The notes: a model not told the origin generated them from the sequence alone. A stretch of 64,000 bases of DNA from an uncultured Campylobacter sp. (GCF_937959485.1 NZ_CALGPY010000009.1:32178-96177); one strand, 5' to 3'; shown: positions 1 through 9,195, counted from the first letter of the stretch. Numbers and translations: made by a program.

Positions 1-486
1 CACGTGGGCATCATATTAAATGCGGTTTTTGGCGCATCGCTATTGCCTTACGCTCCTTTTAAAGCCGAGCTCGCAAAAGCTATCTTAACGATAATCTCCG
101 CATTTTATATCGCAAATAAAATTATTAATTTTCGCATTTTAGGCATTGATTGCAAGCTAAATTTTATATTTTTTATCGCCTTTTCGACGATAGGCGTGAT
201 TATCGTTAGTCTGCTATCTTTATTTATGATCGTCGGCATAATGATATTAAATAAATCAGAAATTGCATTTGCGGCGATGTGCCTATCCCTCGGACCGATT
301 TGGACCGCTTGGCTATTTCATATCAGCGGATACAAGCTCGGAGCTTTCTTGCAAAATTGCAGCCCAACGACAAAATCTACGGCAAGAAAATATAACATAG
401 ACAAGGCGCTATTGGTCGTCATAATAATAGTAGCGCTGCTGATCCTCATACCGATAATAGCGAAGCTTTTGCAATTTTCATTTTAA
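1..486 (+). CDS. Membrane protein, C-terminal part (5' end outside window)
   Basis: The frame is open from the first base of the window. A GTG at position 4 could start it, but no ribosome binding site is visible because the upstream DNA is missing, so this is probably the C-terminal part of a longer protein. About 160 residues are seen with four strongly hydrophobic segments (near residues 20-40, 52-80, 88-108 and 135-155), so it is an inner-membrane protein. I recognise no family motif. It ends in TAA, overlapping the end of the convergent ribD by 9 bases. Confidence 0.6.
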   Translation, partial: HVGIILNAVFGASLLPYAPFKAELAKAILTIISAFYIANKIINFRILGIDCKLNFIFFIAFSTIGVIIVSLLSLFMIVGIMILNKSEIAFAAMCLSLGPIWTAWLFHISGYKLGAFLQNCSPTTKSTARKYNIDKALLVVIIIVALLILIPIIAKLLQFSF

Positions 487-1635
487 AATTTTAAACCAGC
501 CGTAAAATTCGTTCGCTTCTAGGTGCGGATCGCTCGCGCGGGAGATAAAAAGCGGCTGTAGCGCGGCATTTGCTCTAAAATTTCCCCCGTCCCTCATCTG
601 CGCGCTGTAAAAAATAAGCGCGTGGCTTGCAAACTGCGCGAACTCGTCAAATGAACTCGCCCCCGCCTCTATCATCGTGACTTTCGCGCCCGCGGGCAGC
701 GACTGCGAGACCTCCACCTTGCGAGCCGCGACGCTAAAAAGCGGAATGCTCACATCAAAATCCGAAAGTGCGCGGCGCGAACGAATCCAAACGTCGGGTG
801 CGTGCGGCTTTAGGTTTTGCGGCGCAACGCGCGCGTCTAGCGCCGACATGTCGGCTCTGCCTGCCGAAGCGCTAATTTCGTCAAATTTAGCCGCACGCAC
901 GTCCAGCGTCGGCCTATCGGCGCGCACGGTCTGCCCGCCCACGCCTACGTAGTCGCATACGCTGCGCAGCTCGTGCACGAATGCGCGCTGCTTCTCGCTG
1001 CCGATCCGCCCATGTACCGCGCCGTTTAGCGTGGCGTTGATTTTGATGAAGCAAAAGCCGCTCTCGCGCGCCAAATAAAACGGCTCCGCAAGCTCCGCCG
1101 CCGCGGCAGAGCAGACGTCAAATTTCACCTCTATGCCACCGCGGCGTAAAATTTCCGCGCCGCCCGCAGCCTGCGCGTTCGTATCGCGCGCGCCGATTAT
1201 CACGCGCGATAGCCCGAGCTGTGCCAAAAGCTCGGCGCAAGACGGGGTCTTGCCGCGATGTGCGCAGGGCTCAAGCGTGACATAGGCGCAAGCGCCGCGC
1301 AAAAGCCCGCCGTGGCGGTTTAAGATAAAATCGTAGGTAAAGCTCGGCTGCAAAAGCGCGCTTTTTAGGGCTTCTAGGTTTTGAAATTTAACGCCGAATT
1401 TGCGGGCGTATTCGCAAGCGAAATCCTGCGCGAAATTTGCATCCAGATCGCACAGCGCGGCAAAAACGGCGTTTGCCTCGGCGTGTAAAAAGCCCACCTT
1501 TTTGTGCGCGCCTATGCCTAGAACTCTGCCGCCCTTATCTAAAAGTACGCAGCCCACAGCGGGGTTGGGCAGCGTCAGAGCCTGATAGCGCCACGCAGCC
1601 CGTAGCGCCAAATCCATGTAAAATTCGTCGTTCAT
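478..1635 (-). CDS. ribD: Bifunctional riboflavin biosynthesis deaminase/reductase RibD
   Basis: Performs two steps of riboflavin synthesis: deamination of the pyrimidine ring from the GTP-derived intermediate, then NADPH-dependent reduction of the ribosyl chain. The deaminase domain shows zinc ligands His51 in HAEA and the two cysteines of PCAHRGKTPSC (124 and 133). The gap between them is longer than in E. coli, which I believe is usual in Campylobacterota. The reductase domain begins near residue 195 and contains KINATLNGAVHG and VRADRPTLDVR. A stretch around residues 250-275 looks like extra low-complexity sequence. I chose the ATG at 1635 because the deaminase homology starts there; an ATG 11 codons upstream is also open. 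The gene is GC-rich, in line with nearby housekeeping genes. Confidence 0.93.
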   Translation of the reverse strand: MNDEFYMDLALRAAWRYQALTLPNPAVGCVLLDKGGRVLGIGAHKKVGFLHAEANAVFAALCDLDANFAQDFACEYARKFGVKFQNLEALKSALLQPSFTYDFILNRHGGLLRGACAYVTLEPCAHRGKTPSCAELLAQLGLSRVIIGARDTNAQAAGGAEILRRGGIEVKFDVCSAAAAELAEPFYLARESGFCFIKINATLNGAVHGRIGSEKQRAFVHELRSVCDYVGVGGQTVRADRPTLDVRAAKFDEISASAGRADMSALDARVAPQNLKPHAPDVWIRSRRALSDFDVSIPLFSVAARKVEVSQSLPAGAKVTMIEAGASSFDEFAQFASHALIFYSAQMRDGGNFRANAALQPLFISRASDPHLEANEFYGWFKILK

Positions 1636-1668
1636 ACAAAATCCAAAATTTAAATTGTCCCGCTCCAC

Positions 1669-2168
1669 CGCGATTGTTTAGCCGATTTGCGACGAGCGAG
1701 CAACCTCGTCTGTTCACAACAGATTGCACCTCGGCGCAAACCGACTCGCCCACCTGCGCTCGCCCGTGCCGTACCGATTCGCCGACTCACGTTCCAAATA
1801 CATTTGCTGCTACAAGCCTCGCTTTAAGCGCCAAATAAATTTATCGGAACTTGCAAGCCGCGCGCCGTATGTGTGGAGCAAGATTCCGCGCGGGAACAAA
1901 ACTGCGAAATCTTACCACAGGTTTTAGAATTTTATCCTAAATCGTAAATTTTGCAGCGTCCGTTTCGCGCGCCAAAATTTTCGCCTATCGTGTAAATGAG
2001 TGCATCGATAGCGCGCGTAAACGCTAATTTTACGAAGTAAAATTTTAATGGAGCGCTAGGGTAAAACAACGAGCGGGCGCGAATATGAAATTTCAAAAGG
2101 CGCGGCTTGATTTCAGCTCAAATTCAGGGGGGGGGTAGAATTACACGAATCTTCTTCAAAGGATTAAA
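1669..2168. other. Intergenic stretch with a G9 tract
   Basis: About 500 bases without a convincing gene. Short open frames here overlap each other and lack family features. The right end carries a run of nine G directly followed by a -10-like TAGAAT and then a good ribosome binding site for the small membrane protein gene at 2169. Confidence 0.6.
2127..2141 (+). promoter_or_regulatory. Homopolymeric G9 tract fused to a -10-like TAGAAT
   Basis: Nine consecutive G (2127-2135) are followed without a gap by TAGAAT (2136-2141), 27 bases before the ATG at 2169. Long G tracts in Campylobacter change length by slipped-strand mispairing and often cause phase variation. Here the tract would alter spacing upstream of the -10 rather than a reading frame. 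Whether the TAGAAT is really used is inference. Confidence 0.45.
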
Positions 2169-2423
2169 ATGTCTGAACAACCGACCGTTCAACCCCAATC
2201 AAACGTGCTTGGGATACTCTCCATAGTCTTCGCGATTTTAGGGATCTTTTTCCTAGGGATCGTTTTTGTTCCACTTGCGTTTTTATGCGCGATCGCCGCA
2301 ACCTATCAAGCCGTCAAAAAGCAAGCCTCGCTCGTAATAGCGATATTAGCGTGGATCCTTACGATCGTGGGGCTCATGACCTCGCCCGTGCTGCTAGCCA
2401 CAATCGGCATCTCCGCTTCGTAG
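2169..2423 (+). CDS. Small two-helix membrane protein (DUF4190-like)
   Basis: 84 residues with a hydrophilic start rich in Gln and Pro, then two long hydrophobic segments (about residues 13-46 and 54-80) separated by a short basic loop with AVKKQ. This pattern resembles small DUF4190-type membrane proteins of unknown role. A clear AAAGGA ribosome binding site lies 5 bases before the ATG. It stands alone between two long gaps, behind the G9 tract. Its function is unknown; the family suggestion rests only on architecture. Confidence 0.6.
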   Translation: MSEQPTVQPQSNVLGILSIVFAILGIFFLGIVFVPLAFLCAIAATYQAVKKQASLVIAILAWILTIVGLMTSPVLLATIGISAS

Positions 2424-3454
2424 CCGCAAATACCCGCGCCGCTTGGCGAAATTTTAATTATCTGATGGACGGCGCGCGAACCTCCGCCCACAGAGTTTTA
2501 AAACGTAAATTTATGGGCGGATTTAGCCCCTTGAAATTCTGCGGGCAAAATTTTAAGGCGAAATTTGACACAGGAATTTTGTATCAAAAATTTACTGGCG
2601 GAATTTCAACGTGGAATTTTACCGCGCCTAAAAGAGCGCGTAAATTTTAAATTTAGCCGCTTTCGAGCGCGACGTAAAATTCTAAAGCAACGCGCAAGCG
2701 TCACGCAAAACTTACCTTTTAACGGTGCGGTGTGAAATTCCAAAACGGCACGCGCGGCATGGGAATTAAAAATTTGCGCAGCAGCAATCGCCGCGAAGCT
2801 TGCTTTTTAGCGGTACGATCTGAAATTTCAAAGCGCCGCCCAGTGGCGTAAAAATTATCTTTTGTCGGCGCGATCTGAAATTTCAAAACAAACAAGCGGC
2901 GCCGGAATTTTAAAATTTTGCACCGAGCGCCGCGAGAGATCAAAAGCAACCGAGAGCGGCAAATTTTTAAAAAATCCAAAATTTAACATGCTCGCGTGCC
3001 CATGCGACGCAACAAGGCGGTGCTGCGGGCACGTCCGCGCGAGAGGCTCATATTTATCGAAATTATCGCTCTGCCCGCAGCACGCGCGCTCGTATCACAT
3101 GCCGATAATCGCGGGCGCAAACTCCGCCGAAAGCTTGGCGAAACGGCGTTTCGCCGCGGTGCGCATGCGAACAATTGCAACGCGGAAATGCTTTCGTGCG
3201 ATACGATCAAGCTCAATGCGAAAGACTTGCACGCGGCATGTGTTTTTGAAAGCCGCACCGAATATTGCGCGCCAAATTAAAAAGTGAGGCAAGATGCCAC
3301 GAGCCGTGCATCGCTTGCGATAGGAGCGATACTTAAAGCATGCAAGTAAAACAAATTCAAATTAGCCTCGCCGCTTTAGCTTGAAATTTAAGTCTACGCT
3401 TCTCAAACACCACACCCCAAAGCCCCACATACAAAATTTTAAAAATCTCCGCCG
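2424..3454. other. Long gap with degenerate repeats
   Basis: About 1,030 bases with open frames on both strands that overlap each other heavily and show no family features, so I do not call a gene. The left half is studded with GAAATTTC- and AAATTTTAAA-type words set in GC-rich DNA and includes the imperfect repeats at 2711-2890. The segment 2990-3300 is GC-rich without recognisable features. Confidence 0.5.
2711..2890. repeat. Three imperfect copies of a CGATCTGAAATTTCAAA-type unit
   Basis: Copies begin near 2711, 2799 and 2856. Each has CTT or TCT followed by a T-run, then CGG, then a variant of CGATCTGAAATTTCAAA, and two continue into a GC-rich end. Spacing is uneven (about 88 and 57 bases), so this is a degenerate dispersed repeat, not a clean tandem array. 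Confidence 0.5.
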
Positions 3455-3874
3455 CTACCACTGCACGTAGGTTCGCGCCTTTTTGATCTCATCGAGTCGC
3501 ACGCTCACCTCGCCGCCGTCCGTGCGCAGCCTAAGCACGCCGCCTTCGCAGCCAAGCACCTCGCCGCTTAGCTTCTGCCCGTCCGTGCGGCTTAGGCGCA
3601 CGAGCTCGCCCACGGAGTTTGCGAAATGCTGCGGCTTGCTTAGCTTGCGCTCAAGCCCGGGCGAGCCGACCTCCAGCGTCCACTCGCCCTCAAGCGGCGG
3701 CTCCACGTCGAAAATCGGCGAAAGCAGCCGCGATAGCCGCTCACAGTCGTCCAGGCCCACGCCGCCTGCTTTCGTGATGCTGATGCGATAGATCGTTCTG
3801 CCGTTTTCGCTCACCGTCTCCACGTCGTAAAGCTGCACGCCGCACTCACGCGCTAAAGCCTCTAAATCAACCAT
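3455..3874 (-). CDS. rimP: Ribosome maturation factor RimP
   Basis: Assists maturation of the 30S ribosomal subunit in the cytoplasm. 139 residues, normal for the campylobacterial form. The first domain ends in the family signature around SPGLERKL, and a C-terminal small beta-barrel ends in LDEIKKARTYVQW. The start overlaps the end of rbfA by 8 bases, so the two genes are translationally coupled. In related genomes rimP and rbfA directly follow infB; here more than 1 kb separates them from it. Confidence 0.92.
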   Translation of the reverse strand: MVDLEALARECGVQLYDVETVSENGRTIYRISITKAGGVGLDDCERLSRLLSPIFDVEPPLEGEWTLEVGSPGLERKLSKPQHFANSVGELVRLSRTDGQKLSGEVLGCEGGVLRLRTDGGEVSVRLDEIKKARTYVQW

Positions 3875-4232
3875 TTTTGCGCAGCTCCTCCTCTATTTTG
3901 TCAAAAAGATCGTCCATTTTGTTTTGATACTCCAAGCGGTCGTCGAATTTGAAGTGAAATGCGGGGCAGCGGTACCAGCCCTCCGCCTCGGCGCAGAAGT
4001 TTTGCAAATATCTCGCCACGCGGCCGAGCTTTTCGAGCACGAATTCCTGCTCGCGCTCGTCGAAGGCGTTTTTATCCAGATACACAAACGCGTCGTAGCG
4101 CCCGCGCTTGCACTCCACGTCGGTGACGCACAGCCCGCGCAAAAGCTCATCCTCAAGGCTCGCGAGCGCTCCGGGGATGAGCTGTTTTAGCACGCTTTGC
4201 GTGCGCAGTCTTCTGAGTTCGGTCGGATTCAT
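3867..4232 (-). CDS. rbfA: Ribosome-binding factor A
   Basis: KH-like 30S assembly factor that binds near the 5' helix of 16S rRNA. 121 residues. It begins MNPTELRRLRTQSVLKQLIPG, typical of the campylobacterial family, and ends with PAFHFKFDDRLEYQNKMDDL, close to the usual P-x-L-x-F-x-x-D signature. It is the first gene of a two-gene unit with rimP and appears to have its own promoter at 4262-4267. Confidence 0.9.
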   Translation of the reverse strand: MNPTELRRLRTQSVLKQLIPGALASLEDELLRGLCVTDVECKRGRYDAFVYLDKNAFDEREQEFVLEKLGRVARYLQNFCAEAEGWYRCPAFHFKFDDRLEYQNKMDDLFDKIEEELRKNG

Positions 4233-4251
4233 CTTTACCTCGCTATCTTAA

Positions 4252-4274
4252 ATCGCCGCAGATTATACGGCGAT
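4252..4274 (-). promoter_or_regulatory. rbfA promoter -10 inside an inverted repeat
   Basis: On the minus strand TATAAT lies at 4267-4262, about 30 bases before the rbfA ATG. It is bracketed by a perfect 7-base inverted repeat: ATCGCCG at 4252-4258 and CGGCGAT at 4268-4274, with a 9-base spacer. This could be an operator, or a hairpin if transcribed from further upstream. Seen directly; function inferred. Confidence 0.5.
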
Positions 4275-4500
4275 GGAATTTTATTTCGCATCTTGCGATG
4301 ACGGAATTTTATTGCTTTGTCGCAGCGGAGCGTCCGTCTTGCGGCGGCACGAAATTTTATTACGTCGCCATAAAAATTTATCTTACGTCCATATCGCGGC
4401 GACATAGAATTTTTCTCGTGTCCATCTTATGGCGGCACGGAATTCTATCTCGCTTCGGCACGGCGGAATATCCGTTCTGCGGCGACGCGGTCTGTTTAAA
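4261..4500. repeat. Degenerate tandem repeat around GACGGAATTTTAT
   Basis: Five or six variants of a GCGGCGACGGAATTTTATTTCG-like unit follow one another at irregular spacing (near 4268, 4299, 4342, 4398, 4430 and 4460). The copies are too diverged for an exact period to be set by eye. Confidence 0.35.
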
Positions 4501-5375
4501 TTTGACGCGGCTTGCGTCGCGCAGGTATTGCGAGCGACGTCACGCTTTTTAGAATTTCACTTTTAAATTTAAAAAAGCGTAAGTTCGGCTTTGAAATTTT
4601 GCTCTTAAATTTAGCCCGGTGCTCCGCGCTTAAATTTTAAACGCAGATCGCGCAAGAATTTTGCGGCTCGCATACAAAGGCTTGTCGCATATAGCCACAC
4701 CGCTACCGCAGAAATACTACCGCGCTAAAGCAGGTGCTATTCTGCGCCGTGCTCTTGCTCACCACAGCGCTATATTCGCTGCCACGCTGCCATTTTGGCG
4801 GCGCAATAATACAGCGCGCGGCGGCATCCTCTTTGCGCTACGCTCGCTTACTGCGTCGCTATTTACGATATCCGCTGCTGTCTTTTGGCAGCGCCGCAAT
4901 GACACTGCACGCCGTTGCAGCTTTATTTTGCGCCGCCTGCACCGCGCTATTCTCCGCGCTGCTGTTTTTCCCACACTGCGTCGCTTTAGAATTTATCTTA
5001 AATTTTAAAAACGCTTCGATGCTGCGCGAAATCTAAATTTTGCCGCTTTTAAATTTCAACTTCGCGATTAAATTTAAAATTTAAGTCGCGCGGAAAATCC
5101 GCAACCTGCAAGCGGCATAAAATAAAATTTGATCGCAAAGACGCGCTGCAAGAAAAATCTAAACATTAAAATTTCAAAACTAGCGCTATGTAGCAGCGCC
5201 TCACGCAGAAACCGACAAAATCCAGAGCCTTGCCCGCACGCTTCGCCGCTAAATTTAAAAGGCGAAATTTCACGCCCAAATTCTGCGAGCATAAAATTTC
5301 AAGGCGCGATCGAAGCTTAAAATTTAGCCGCAAGCCATGCAAACGAAGCGAATGCCCACGCGGATTTCGCGAGCA

Positions 5376-8081
5376 TTAGTCGATCGTAGCCTGCTCCTCT
5401 TTTTGCTTGTAGCTTTCGATAAAATCGCCCACGCGCATATCGTCGTAGCCCTCGATGCCTACGCCGCACTCGAAGCCCTTGGCAACCTCTTTAGCGTCGT
5501 CTTTGAAGCGCTTGAGCGAGCTGACGTTACCCTCGAAAACAATGACGCCCTCTCTGATGACGCGGATCTTCGCGCCGCGAGCGATGAGCCCGTCGGTAAC
5601 CATGCAGCCCGCGATCTGCCCGATCTTAGGCACATTGATGACCTGGCGGATCTCGGCTTGGCCCAAGGCCTCCTCGCTGATGATCGGGCTCATAAGGCCG
5701 CTCAAAAGCGCCTTGATATCGTCGATGAGATTGTAGATGACGTTGTAGGTCTTAATCTGCGCGCCGCGCTCCTTGGCAAGCTCTTTGATCTCGCCCGTAG
5801 GACGGACGTTGAAGCCCAAGATCACGCAGTTTTCGCTAGCGCTTGCTAAGGCGATGTCGTTTTGCGTGATACCGCCGATGCCGCTGTGGATGATATCTAC
5901 TTTGACTTCGTCGTTGCGGAGCTTCTCAAGGCTTGCTTTGATAGCCTCCAGCGAGCCCGCGACGTCGGCTTTGACAATCACGGGCAGACTTTTTAGCGAG
6001 CCTTCGGCGATCTTGGCGCTTAGCTCGTCGATAGTGACCTTGGTCGATTTGCTAAGCTCTTTTTGGCGCTGATGCTCATAAATTTTACTCGCGTACTCGC
6101 GCGCTTCCTTATCGCTTGAAACGCCGATCAGCGTCTCGCCGGCGCCCGGAACCTCGCTAAGGCCTATGATGACGCCGCACTCGCCCGGTAAAATTTGCTT
6201 TAGCACCCTGCCCTTATCGTCGCTAAGCGCGCGCACCTTGCCGTACGCGATGCCCGCTACGACGGTGTCTCCAACGCGTAGAGTGCCGTTTTGCACGATG
6301 ACGGTGGCAACGGCGCCGCGCCCTTTTTGAAGGGAGCTTTCGATGATGGTTGCTTTAGCCTGCTTGCTAGGATCTGCTTTGAGCTCCAAAAGATCGGCTT
6401 GTAAAAGCACGATCTCTAATAAATTTTCGATCCCGTCGCCCGTTTTTGCGGAGATCGGCACGAACTCGTAGCTGCCGCCCCACTCGGTAGGCATGATATC
6501 AAGCTCTGCAAGCCCCGTTTTTACAAGATCGGGATTGGCGTTAGGCTTGTCCATCTTATTTATCGCGATGATAATCGGAACGTTTGCGGCCTTGGCGTGC
6601 GCTATAGCCTCCTTGGTCTGAGGCTTGACGCCGTCGTCTGCGGCCACTACGATAATTACGATATCGGTAACCTCGGTTCCGCGCGCGCGCATCGAAGTAA
6701 AGGCCTCGTGACCCGGAGTGTCGATGAAGGTGATCTTCCTGCCGTTTTTTTCGACCATATACGCGCCTACGTGCTGCGTGATGCCGCCCGCTTCGCCGCT
6801 TGCTACGCGAGAGTTTCGGATATAATCGAGCAGGCTCGTTTTGCCGTGATCGACGTGTCCCATGATGGTAATGACAGGCGCTCTAGCGATTAAATTTTCT
6901 TCGCCTTCGCTGTCCTCGTAGGCCTTGATGTAATCAAACTCCTGCGCCTCATCAATGATATTTACTTCGATACCGAATTCGCTTGCTAAAATTTCTATCG
7001 CGTCCTCGTCCAAAAAGTCGTTTTTCGTCGTCATCATTCCAAGCGCAAATAACTTGCCGATGATCTCGCTAGGCTGCTTTTTAATCTTATCGGCAAACTC
7101 ATAGACGCGGATCTCTTTTGGGATATTTACAGAGCTTACGATTTCGCTACCCTGCTCGCGAGGCGCTTTTTTATGCTTTTTGCGACCGCCGCGACTTATG
7201 CCGCCCTCACTGCTAAAAATTTGATTCTGCGAGGCGCGATAAATATTAGGTTGGTTTTTACTTTTGGTGCGGTTTTCGGTTTGGATCGGTTTGACGGTGA
7301 AATCGGGCATTACCACGACATCTTCGTCCTCGATGACGATATCCGCCATCTCGTGATCTGGAATAATGTCGATTTTAAGGGCATCCTCTTTTTTGGCAGC
7401 GGGAGCTTTTTTCTTTTCGATCTTTTTCTTTTTCAAATTCAGTTCGGCGTTTGAAAAGATCGCCTCCAAGCTCGCGCTCATCTTTTCGCGCCTAGGCTCG
7501 ATTCTTTCTTGCGTCGGAGTTTGAACTTCCTTCTTCTTTTTAACGATGACTAGACCGCGGCGCTTTTGCAAGCTCTCACTAGCGATGCTATCGCCGCTGT
7601 TTATCTGCACCGGCGCAGGCTTTGAGGCGGCGTTTTGCTTTTCCTCTTTCTCCTGCGGGGCGGAGGAAATTTCTTCTTTTTGATTTTGGGATTTTTCGGT
7701 TTTCGCCTCGGGCTCTTGCGTACGCGCTTTTTCATCGCTAGGCTCTTTAACGCTCTGCGCGGACTCTTTGGATTCGGAAGCTTTTAAGCTTTCCGCCTTT
7801 TTAGGACTCTCTTTTTTAGCGGTTTTTTTAGTTTCGCTCTGTTTTTTAGCGGGCTTATTCTCATCTTCTTGCGCTTTTTCGGAGCTTTTCTTTGCGGGCT
7901 TTGACTTTTTCCCTGGCAAAATTCCCGTCTGAATATAATCATAAATAGCGGCAGCTTCTTCCTCGCTTACTTTATTCGACGCGGTTTTTACCTTTTTAAA
8001 GCCCATCTCCTGCGCTTTTTCGATTATCTCTTTGCTTGCGTATCCAAGCTCGTCCGCGATATCTTTAATCAGAACACCCAT
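5376..8081 (-). CDS. infB: Translation initiation factor IF-2
   Basis: GTPase that places initiator fMet-tRNA on the 30S subunit and promotes subunit joining. 901 residues. The N-terminal IF2_N domain (residues 1-50) is followed by a long Lys/Glu-rich linker to about residue 320 and a second IF2_N-like domain. The GTPase core has GHVDHGKTS near residue 405, DTPGHEAF near 453 and NKMDKP near 508, then the beta-barrel and C-terminal fMet-tRNA-binding domains. The start overlaps ylxR by 17 bases, so it is coupled. It is the last gene of a minus-strand series from the M23 peptidase gene. Confidence 0.97.
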   Translation of the reverse strand: MGVLIKDIADELGYASKEIIEKAQEMGFKKVKTASNKVSEEEAAAIYDYIQTGILPGKKSKPAKKSSEKAQEDENKPAKKQSETKKTAKKESPKKAESLKASESKESAQSVKEPSDEKARTQEPEAKTEKSQNQKEEISSAPQEKEEKQNAASKPAPVQINSGDSIASESLQKRRGLVIVKKKKEVQTPTQERIEPRREKMSASLEAIFSNAELNLKKKKIEKKKAPAAKKEDALKIDIIPDHEMADIVIEDEDVVVMPDFTVKPIQTENRTKSKNQPNIYRASQNQIFSSEGGISRGGRKKHKKAPREQGSEIVSSVNIPKEIRVYEFADKIKKQPSEIIGKLFALGMMTTKNDFLDEDAIEILASEFGIEVNIIDEAQEFDYIKAYEDSEGEENLIARAPVITIMGHVDHGKTSLLDYIRNSRVASGEAGGITQHVGAYMVEKNGRKITFIDTPGHEAFTSMRARGTEVTDIVIIVVAADDGVKPQTKEAIAHAKAANVPIIIAINKMDKPNANPDLVKTGLAELDIMPTEWGGSYEFVPISAKTGDGIENLLEIVLLQADLLELKADPSKQAKATIIESSLQKGRGAVATVIVQNGTLRVGDTVVAGIAYGKVRALSDDKGRVLKQILPGECGVIIGLSEVPGAGETLIGVSSDKEAREYASKIYEHQRQKELSKSTKVTIDELSAKIAEGSLKSLPVIVKADVAGSLEAIKASLEKLRNDEVKVDIIHSGIGGITQNDIALASASENCVILGFNVRPTGEIKELAKERGAQIKTYNVIYNLIDDIKALLSGLMSPIISEEALGQAEIRQVINVPKIGQIAGCMVTDGLIARGAKIRVIREGVIVFEGNVSSLKRFKDDAKEVAKGFECGVGIEGYDDMRVGDFIESYKQKEEQATID

Positions 8082-8292
8082 TTAAAACCCTCTCCTTGAT
8101 ATGTCCCAAATCTGCGCTAGACGCAAATTTAGATAGATATTTTGAAATTTTCTCTTTTTGATTTATGCAACCGTCGCAAATATAAAATTGTCTGTTTGAG
8201 CTTATATTTTTAAAATTTTGCAAAAAGGCGTGGAGTTCGCGCTTGGCGAAGCGCCCCTTGCAAATAACGCACATCCTAATCGGTTCGCTCAT
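8065..8292 (-). CDS. YlxR family RNA-binding protein
   Basis: 75 residues with CVICKGRF near the start and a second Cys pair in CDGC, the pattern of the YlxR (DUF448) family of small nucleic-acid-binding proteins that almost always lie just upstream of infB. It lies 21 bases downstream of thrB and overlaps infB by 17 bases. Its role is probably linked to translation or RNA metabolism; this is known only from family context. Confidence 0.85.
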   Translation of the reverse strand: MSEPIRMCVICKGRFAKRELHAFLQNFKNISSNRQFYICDGCINQKEKISKYLSKFASSADLGHIKERVLNGCSD

Positions 8293-8313
8293 GCGATTAT
8301 ATCTTTATTTTTC

Positions 8314-9195
8314 TTAGTCAATATTAAAGCCGCCGTTGTCGATCTCTAAAATTTCGACGCGGAAGTTTTTAAAATTTTCGCTAAGGCAGGCTTTAAGCTT
8401 TGCGGCGTCGGATCTATAGGCTAAATTTAAAAAGCTTGAGCCGCTTCCCGAGAGCGAGCTCATAAGCGCGCCGTTATCATAGGCAATCTCGCGCACCCCA
8501 AAAAGCTGCGGAAGCACGCCCATGCGCATCTGTTCGTGCATCTTATCGATACAGGCATAGCGCAAGCTGTCGTAGTCGCGTCGCATAAAGCAAGCGGTCA
8601 GAAACGCCGCGTGCGAGAGGTTGCTAACGCAATCTTTGATCGAAAAGCTCTTAGGTAGCTTACCGCGCGATTCGTTCGTAGGCATCGGCGTATCGGGGAT
8701 GACGACGACCGCTTGCAGATCTTGCGAAATTTCGCATTTTTGCGTGCGAACCGTCTTGCCGTCCACGACGCTACTGACAAAGCCGCCGAGCGTTGCGGGC
8801 GCGATATTATCGGGGTGGTTTTCATATTCCAGCGCCGTGTTTAAAATTTTAGCGCGATCGATCTCAAAACCGCAAATTTTATAAGCGCTTGCGATGGCGC
8901 CTACGATCACGGCCGAGCTGCTGCCCAGCCCGCGCGAAAACGGGATGTTGTTGTGAAAAGCAAATTTAAAATTTATCTCTTGCCCGCCGCCTAGTTTTCT
9001 GTAAATTTCATTGAAAATATTCAAAAAAGCATTGCCTTTTTTTAGCCACGCTCTATCGCTGCCCTCGCCGCTAAGCGATACGCAAAAAAACTTCTGCTCG
9101 GTAATCTCTACTTCGTTAAATAGCCCTAGGCTAAGGCCGAGTGCGTCGAAACCGGGGCCTAAATTTGCGCTCGTCGCAGGAATTCTTATAATCAA
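8314..9195 (-). CDS. thrB: Homoserine kinase
   Basis: Phosphorylates homoserine in threonine synthesis. GHMP-kinase fold: the N-terminus has PATSANLGPGFDALG, and the ATP-binding loop is FSRGLGSSSAVIVGA near residue 90. The C-terminal motif LMSSLSGSGSSFLNLA is also typical. 293 residues, normal length. It lies 8 bases from tsaB and 21 bases from ylxR in a tight operon. Confidence 0.95.
   Translation of the reverse strand: MIIRIPATSANLGPGFDALGLSLGLFNEVEITEQKFFCVSLSGEGSDRAWLKKGNAFLNIFNEIYRKLGGGQEINFKFAFHNNIPFSRGLGSSSAVIVGAIASAYKICGFEIDRAKILNTALEYENHPDNIAPATLGGFVSSVVDGKTVRTQKCEISQDLQAVVVIPDTPMPTNESRGKLPKSFSIKDCVSNLSHAAFLTACFMRRDYDSLRYACIDKMHEQMRMGVLPQLFGVREIAYDNGALMSSLSGSGSSFLNLAYRSDAAKLKACLSENFKNFRVEILEIDNGGFNID

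Larger units (their letters stand above)
4233..5375. other. 1.1 kb gap separating infB from rbfA
   Basis: No convincing gene. Open frames here are low-complexity and overlap one another. 4261-4500 holds degenerate repeats of a GCGGCxACGGAATTTTAT type. Near 4785-4920 two similar segments around TTTTGGCGGCGCAATAAT and TTTTGGCAGCGCCGCAATGA lie about 100 bases apart. The right end is rich in AAATTTAAAATTT-type words. Confidence 0.5.

Noticed and set aside
677..952. Open frame opposite ribD
   Set aside because: Lies wholly inside ribD on the other strand, with arginine- and serine-rich shadow composition.
1437..1927. Overlapping plus-strand frames across the ribD start and the following gap
   Set aside because: No ribosome binding site, overlap each other and ribD, composition of GC-rich shadow frames.
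2862..3292. Several open frames on both strands in the ribD-rimP gap
   Set aside because: Four frames overlap in the same 300 bases; none has a motif, membrane pattern or good start signal.
4661..5036. Two overlapping alanine/arginine-rich frames between infB and rbfA
   Set aside because: They overlap in different registers, lack ribosome binding sites and derive from degenerate repeats.
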